Source: Candidatus Kaiserbacteria bacterium (lineage in GTDB: Bacteria > Patescibacteriota > Minisyncoccia > Phycocordibacterales > UBA2100). Taken from it: DNA of 9,066 bases. The DNA is taken from positions 1-9,066 of the forward strand of contig JAMONA010000007.1 of assembly GCA_027066795.1 (NCBI GenBank), written 5' to 3'. A program made the position numbers and the translations under genes. Below the pieces are notes generated by a model that worked only from the letters and a program-made list of their open reading frames with translations, searched no databases and was not told the origin of the DNA. How positions within the stretch are numbered: position 1 is the first letter of the stretch; each line of letters opens with the position of its first letter. Below are positions 5,860 to 9,066 of this stretch, one piece after another.

Positions 5860-7875
5860 ATGAATTACAATGAACACGGTGTGCAACATGACATGCCTGC
5901 AAGGCATAAGCCAGAGCATGGTTGCCACACTGGCGGCACTCCTGGCATGAGTCATGGCTCTGCCTCTGACTTTCTTAAGAGGTTTTGGATTGTAACCTTT
6001 TTACTGATACCGCTTATAGCTCTTAATCCCAAGGTCCTTGGTGTGCTAGGTGTCTCGGAGCCAGTATATGGCAATCTTACATCCTTATTTATTACCACAA
6101 TGATATTTGGCTTTGCAATAGTCTTCTTTAAGCATGCCAAGATGGAGATAGATATGAGGATGCCAGGCATGATGACTCTTGTCTCTATAGCAGTGGGTGC
6201 TGGATATGCCTTCTCTATAGTCTCCACATTTATGCCTAGCCTGGAGACTGTTTTTTATATAGAGATTTCAACTCTTATTTGGGTTTTACTCTTTGGGCAT
6301 TACTTAGAGGCCAAGTCTAGCAGTGCTGCTGGTGATGCACTAGATGAGGTAGGCAAGCTACTACCTCAAGAGGCACTTGTAAGACTTGATGATGGTACAG
6401 AATACATAGTAGGTGTCGCAGAACTTAAGGAAGGTGATATGGTTATAGTAAAACCAGGCGAGAAAGTGCCAGCAGATGGAGATGTGCTGGAGGGTTCAGC
6501 ACTAGTAGACGAGTCTTTAATATCAGGAGAGTCTAAACCAGTCGCAAGGACTACGGGTAATAGAGTAATAGCAGGCTCTATAGTTGTGGACTCTGCGCTC
6601 GTGGTACTCCTTACGCATGTAGGAGAGAACTCAACAGTTGGGCAAATAAAGGCCCTGATAGCCGCAGCACGTCAAACAAAACCAAAGAGCCAGCAGCTGG
6701 CAGATAGAGCAGCTTTTTATCTTACGTTTTTTGCTGGTATTACAGCTCTTTTGGCTTTGGTTGTGTGGACAGCCATACTTGGGCAACCTATAGTGTTTGG
6801 TATTACGATAGCTATAACAGTACTCGTAATAGCATGCCCTCATGCATTAGGCTTAGCGATACCAACAGTTACAACTATTGCAACTACTATAGCAACCAAA
6901 CACGGTATATTTATAAAAGACTTATCAAAAATAGAGACTATACGCAAGGTTACCACCATAGTCTTTGATAAGACGGGTACCCTTACTAAGGGTGTATTCG
7001 AGGTAGAGAAAGTGGCACCTCTGGTAGATATTACAGAGAGTGAACTGGTGAGTATCGCGGCATCGTTAGAGCAATATTCATCGCATATAATAGGGTATGC
7101 TGTAGTTGCATATGCTCAGGCACTAGGCGTAAGGCTAACTAAGCCAAAGCGTTTTAAAAATAAAGCTGGCCGGGGCATAGTTGGTAGTGTATCTGATACA
7201 GACTATATAATAGGTAATAAAAAAATGATGCAAGAGAACGGACTCTCTACAAGTGGGGTACCAGATAATTCAACTCTCATAATAGCAGATGTTAATAGGG
7301 TATTGGGTTATATGCTGATGTCTGACGCAGTAAAGGAGGAATCTAAAGAAGTAGTGGAGAAGTTACAAGTACTTGGGATAAATGTGGTGATGATAACCGG
7401 AGACTCTGATACTATAGCAAAACAAGTGGCAATGAGTCTCGGTATTTCAAAGTACTTTGCAGAGGTGTTACCAGAGGATAAATATAAGCACGTAGTAGAG
7501 CTACAAAAAAGTGGTGAGATTGTACTGATGGTAGGAGACGGAGTTAATGATGCCCCAGCGCTTACACAAGCAGATGTGGGCGTGGCAGTAAAGACAGGTA
7601 CAGACATAGCAATAGAGACAGGTGATGTAGTACTATTGGACAGCAGTCCGATGGGTGTCGTACGCTTGCTCAAGCTATCAAAAGCAGTCTATCGTAAAAT
7701 GGTAGAGAACTTAGTGTGGGCCTTAGGGTATAATTCAATCTCTATACCGGCAGCAGCTGGGGTGTTTGCCTCATTCGGCATATTCTTAAGACCGGAGGTG
7801 GGTGCACTCGTGATGAGTCTTTCTACTGTGATAGTTGTATTTAATGCGATGAGACTTAAGAATCTTAGATTATAA
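5860..7875 (+). CDS. copB: Copper-exporting P-type ATPase, CPH (CopB/P1B-3) type
   Basis: This 671-aa heavy-metal P-type ATPase should export copper (or silver) from the cytoplasm using ATP. The first 33 residues hold six His, one Cys and several Met in place of a CxxC HMA domain. Eight helices fit: about 42-57, 73-92, 104-125, 131-150, 285-308, 315-338, 616-636 and 643-662. The transmembrane metal motif is Cys326-Pro327-His328, typical of CopB rather than the CPC of CopA. Helix 7 has Tyr624-Asn625, and helix 8 has MSLST at 652-656. Catalytic motifs are SGES 222-225 (actuator), DKTGTLT with phosphorylated Asp370, TGD 513-515 and GDGVNDAP 559-566. The usual SEHP of the nucleotide-binding domain is SSHI (407-410): the His is kept, the Pro lost. 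It is the third gene of the CsoR-controlled operon, with an AT-rich 53-nt gap before it and no Shine-Dalgarno sequence. No CopZ-type chaperone is encoded nearby. Confidence 0.95.
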   Translation: MNYNEHGVQHDMPARHKPEHGCHTGGTPGMSHGSASDFLKRFWIVTFLLIPLIALNPKVLGVLGVSEPVYGNLTSLFITTMIFGFAIVFFKHAKMEIDMRMPGMMTLVSIAVGAGYAFSIVSTFMPSLETVFYIEISTLIWVLLFGHYLEAKSSSAAGDALDEVGKLLPQEALVRLDDGTEYIVGVAELKEGDMVIVKPGEKVPADGDVLEGSALVDESLISGESKPVARTTGNRVIAGSIVVDSALVVLLTHVGENSTVGQIKALIAAARQTKPKSQQLADRAAFYLTFFAGITALLALVVWTAILGQPIVFGITIAITVLVIACPHALGLAIPTVTTIATTIATKHGIFIKDLSKIETIRKVTTIVFDKTGTLTKGVFEVEKVAPLVDITESELVSIAASLEQYSSHIIGYAVVAYAQALGVRLTKPKRFKNKAGRGIVGSVSDTDYIIGNKKMMQENGLSTSGVPDNSTLIIADVNRVLGYMLMSDAVKEESKEVVEKLQVLGINVVMITGDSDTIAKQVAMSLGISKYFAEVLPEDKYKHVVELQKSGEIVLMVGDGVNDAPALTQADVGVAVKTGTDIAIETGDVVLLDSSPMGVVRLLKLSKAVYRKMVENLVWALGYNSISIPAAAGVFASFGIFLRPEVGALVMSLSTVIVVFNAMRLKNLRL

Positions 7876-7882
7876 ATTAATA

Positions 7883-7891
7883 TGGTATACT
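7883..7891 (+). promoter_or_regulatory. Possible extended -10 promoter before the DUF2231 gene
   Basis: TGGTATACT is a TGn-extended -10 box (5/6 match to TATAAT). It lies in the 54-nt gap between the ATPase stop and the next start. Transcription would begin near 7898, leaving a ~32-nt leader. There is no good -35. If real, the last three genes could be expressed apart from the copper operon. The nearby palindrome TTGTACAA (7895-7902) would overlap the transcription start. Confidence 0.3.
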
Positions 7892-7929
7892 TATTTGTAC
7901 AAGATTATAAAAGTTTAAGTATTTAAATT

Positions 7930-8445
7930 ATGAATATACACCCACTGTTTGTGCACTTTCCTATAGCACTTTTAGTTATGTATGTATTGCTGGTTTTAGC
8001 AGCTCCATGGCTAAAACATAGAATAGCTGGATATAATAAAATAAAGTTGTTTCTATTGTTTAGCGGAACTCTTGCCTTGTACCCAACTCTAATCACTGGC
8101 TCGTTAGCTGCAGCTATAGTAGGAGAGAATGATTTAATAGAAACACACGAGACAATGGCGGCTGTCACTACTTTATTATTTAGTACATTGGCAGGAGTAC
8201 ATTTATTGAACATATTAACTGACATTAATTTTGTTAAAAGTCTTTCAGATAAGTATAGAGCTATTGCCAATTTACTAAGATACCTGCATATAATAAAAGG
8301 TATCCTACTAAAGCCGTGTATTTACACTATTGTTGTAACCTTGGCCCTTATCGCTGTTACTATTACAGGGGCACTGGGCGCTAGTATAGTATATGGGCCA
8401 CAAGTAGATCCATTTGTAAACTTTGTATACAATATATTTTTATAA
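7930..8445 (+). CDS. DUF2231 family membrane protein
   Basis: This 171-aa integral membrane protein opens with HPLFVHFPIALL, the signature of the DUF2231 family (His4 and His9). Four helices can be drawn at about residues 7-27, 39-64, 75-97 and 130-155. Further polar residues that may matter are His73-Glu74 at the start of helix 3, His91 within it, and the GALG turn (147-150) near the end of helix 4. The family has no firmly established function; intramembrane His residues suggest binding of a metal or haem, but this is speculation. It follows the copper ATPase by 54 nt and precedes the VKOR gene by 20 nt on the same strand, so it is probably co-transcribed with at least the latter. The ATG is chosen because the family motif begins four codons later. 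No Shine-Dalgarno sequence. Confidence 0.85.
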   Translation: MNIHPLFVHFPIALLVMYVLLVLAAPWLKHRIAGYNKIKLFLLFSGTLALYPTLITGSLAAAIVGENDLIETHETMAAVTTLLFSTLAGVHLLNILTDINFVKSLSDKYRAIANLLRYLHIIKGILLKPCIYTIVVTLALIAVTITGALGASIVYGPQVDPFVNFVYNIFL

Positions 8446-8465
8446 CAACTCACTAATAAATACAT

Positions 8466-8915
8466 ATGATAAACTTTTTCAAGAGAAACTTACTAAACAT
8501 AATAGTCGCCCTCAATGTGGTCGGTCTGGCAGATGCTCTTTACTTGAGTTATGCAAGGTATATGCATGTAGATCTACCGTGTAGTATTACAAATGGTGGG
8601 TGCTCTATAGTGGCAGCTAGCCCATACGCAGTAATGTTCGGTATGCCATTGGCTTACCTTGGGGTCGCTTTTTACTCTATAATGCTTGTCACGGTACTGA
8701 TTAGTGTATATAAACCCCAAATATATAAAATAAAGGAGATACTGCTTATACTTAGTGTATTTGGTGCACTAGATTCATTGTACTTCTTGTACTTGCAGGG
8801 TTATGTAATAGGTGCATTTTGTATATACTGCATAATCTCTGCTGGCATTACATTTGTGTTGTTACCGCTTGTTTATATATATTATAGACTTAACGAACCA
8901 CTGCATGAAAATTAA
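8466..8915 (+). CDS. Vitamin K epoxide reductase (VKOR) family protein
   Basis: This 149-aa membrane protein is a bacterial VKOR homologue, the functional counterpart of DsbB: it passes electrons from extracytoplasmic dithiols to a quinone and so generates disulfide bonds. All four key cysteines are present: the loop pair Cys39 and Cys46 in the segment after helix 1, and the active-site Cys119-Ile-Tyr-Cys122 in the last helices. The conserved Ser52, Gly59, Pro61 and Gly66 around helix 2 (S-P-Y...G-M-P...G) are also there. Four to five helices fit the VKOR bundle. It lacks the C-terminal thioredoxin domain fused to many bacterial VKORs, so a separate thioredoxin-like partner (DsbA/TrxA-like) is expected elsewhere. 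It lies 20 nt after the DUF2231 gene, and its last 11 nt overlap the next gene, implying translational coupling. Confidence 0.92.
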   Translation: MINFFKRNLLNIIVALNVVGLADALYLSYARYMHVDLPCSITNGGCSIVAASPYAVMFGMPLAYLGVAFYSIMLVTVLISVYKPQIYKIKEILLILSVFGALDSLYFLYLQGYVIGAFCIYCIISAGITFVLLPLVYIYYRLNEPLHEN

Positions 8916-9066
8916 AGAAAAAGCAAAAGAGATACTTAAAATAACTGGTATACCAGTATTTGTAGCCTCACTATGCTGCCTTTCTCCTATAATTATACTT
9001 TTACTTGGTTTTGGAACTGTTAGTTTTGCATCCTCATTAGCAGACACATTTTATGGTGATTATAAG
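8905..9066 (+). CDS. MerT-like membrane protein with vicinal cysteines, 5' part
   Basis: Only the first 54 codons are in the window; the frame runs open off the right edge. After a Lys-rich start (about residues 1-12) comes a hydrophobic helix with SLCCLSPIIILLLGFG, where Cys24-Cys25 form a vicinal pair. This closely resembles helix 1 of the mercuric transporter MerT (ACCLGPL...ALG), in which the pair takes up Hg(II) from the periplasmic side. A short amphipathic stretch, SSLADTFYGDYK, follows, as in MerT-like proteins. The start ATG (8905) lies inside the end of the VKOR gene in another frame. There is no merR, merA or merP in the window, so mercury resistance is not supported. Transport of another soft metal, or a thiol-redox role with VKOR, is possible. 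Family placement is fairly sure; function is not. Confidence 0.7.
   Translation, partial: MKIKEKAKEILKITGIPVFVASLCCLSPIIILLLGFGTVSFASSLADTFYGDYK

Noticed and set aside
1..9066. UGA-as-glycine genetic code (Gracilibacteria/SR1)
   Set aside because: The absence of TGA among nine stops raised the idea, but all genes read full length in the standard code, without TGA standing for Gly.
8905..9066. Mercury resistance locus
   Set aside because: Only the helix-1 Cys-Cys resemblance to MerT is present; no MerR, MerP or MerA sequence is in the window, and the regulator found is CsoR.

Overview
The window reads as a compact, moderately AT-rich bacterial chromosome segment. It has nine genes with near-zero spacing, six of them in a run at its right side concerned with metal or redox chemistry. 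Four features suggest a Candidate Phyla Radiation (Patescibacteria) genome: the protein sequences, the very strong use of ATA for isoleucine (10 of the first 11 Ile codons of typA), the absence of any Shine-Dalgarno sequence before any start, and the small gene sizes. This assignment is inference; no rRNA or other decisive marker is present. All nine visible stops are TAA or TAG, and the genes read through intact in the standard code, so a UGA-recoded lineage (Gracilibacteria/SR1) is unlikely.

Left part (1-1297, + strand): the C-terminal end of an FtsX/MacB-type ABC permease, followed 1 nt after its stop by its ATPase. Converging on this pair from the minus strand is a ZIP-family metal transporter (1308-2084) with a His/Cys-rich cytoplasmic loop. 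A 128-nt divergent spacer separates the ZIP gene from typA/bipA (2213-3997), the ribosome-associated translational GTPase, and carries a reasonable promoter for typA.

Right part (3998-9066, + strand): a copper-homeostasis operon. It is preceded by a perfect 11-bp inverted repeat with a CCCC/GGGG core (4030-4054). The repeat looks like a CsoR operator, contains the -10 box of the operon promoter, and as RNA would form a hairpin followed by five U that could terminate typA. The operon encodes a membrane-anchored three-domain multicopper oxidase, the copper sensor CsoR, and a CPH-type (CopB-like) copper-exporting P-type ATPase with a His-rich N-terminus. In the simplest model, cytoplasmic Cu(I) binds CsoR and releases the operator; the ATPase then expels copper and the oxidase acts on it outside the membrane.

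Behind these come a four-helix DUF2231 membrane protein, a single-domain vitamin K epoxide reductase (VKOR) homologue, and the start of a MerT-like membrane protein with a vicinal Cys pair. The last gene overlaps the VKOR gene by 11 nt and runs off the window. The pairing of a disulfide-generating VKOR with a vicinal-Cys membrane protein directly behind a CsoR-controlled copper operon is the most interesting unexplained combination here. No tRNA, rRNA, CRISPR, insertion sequence or large repeat was seen.
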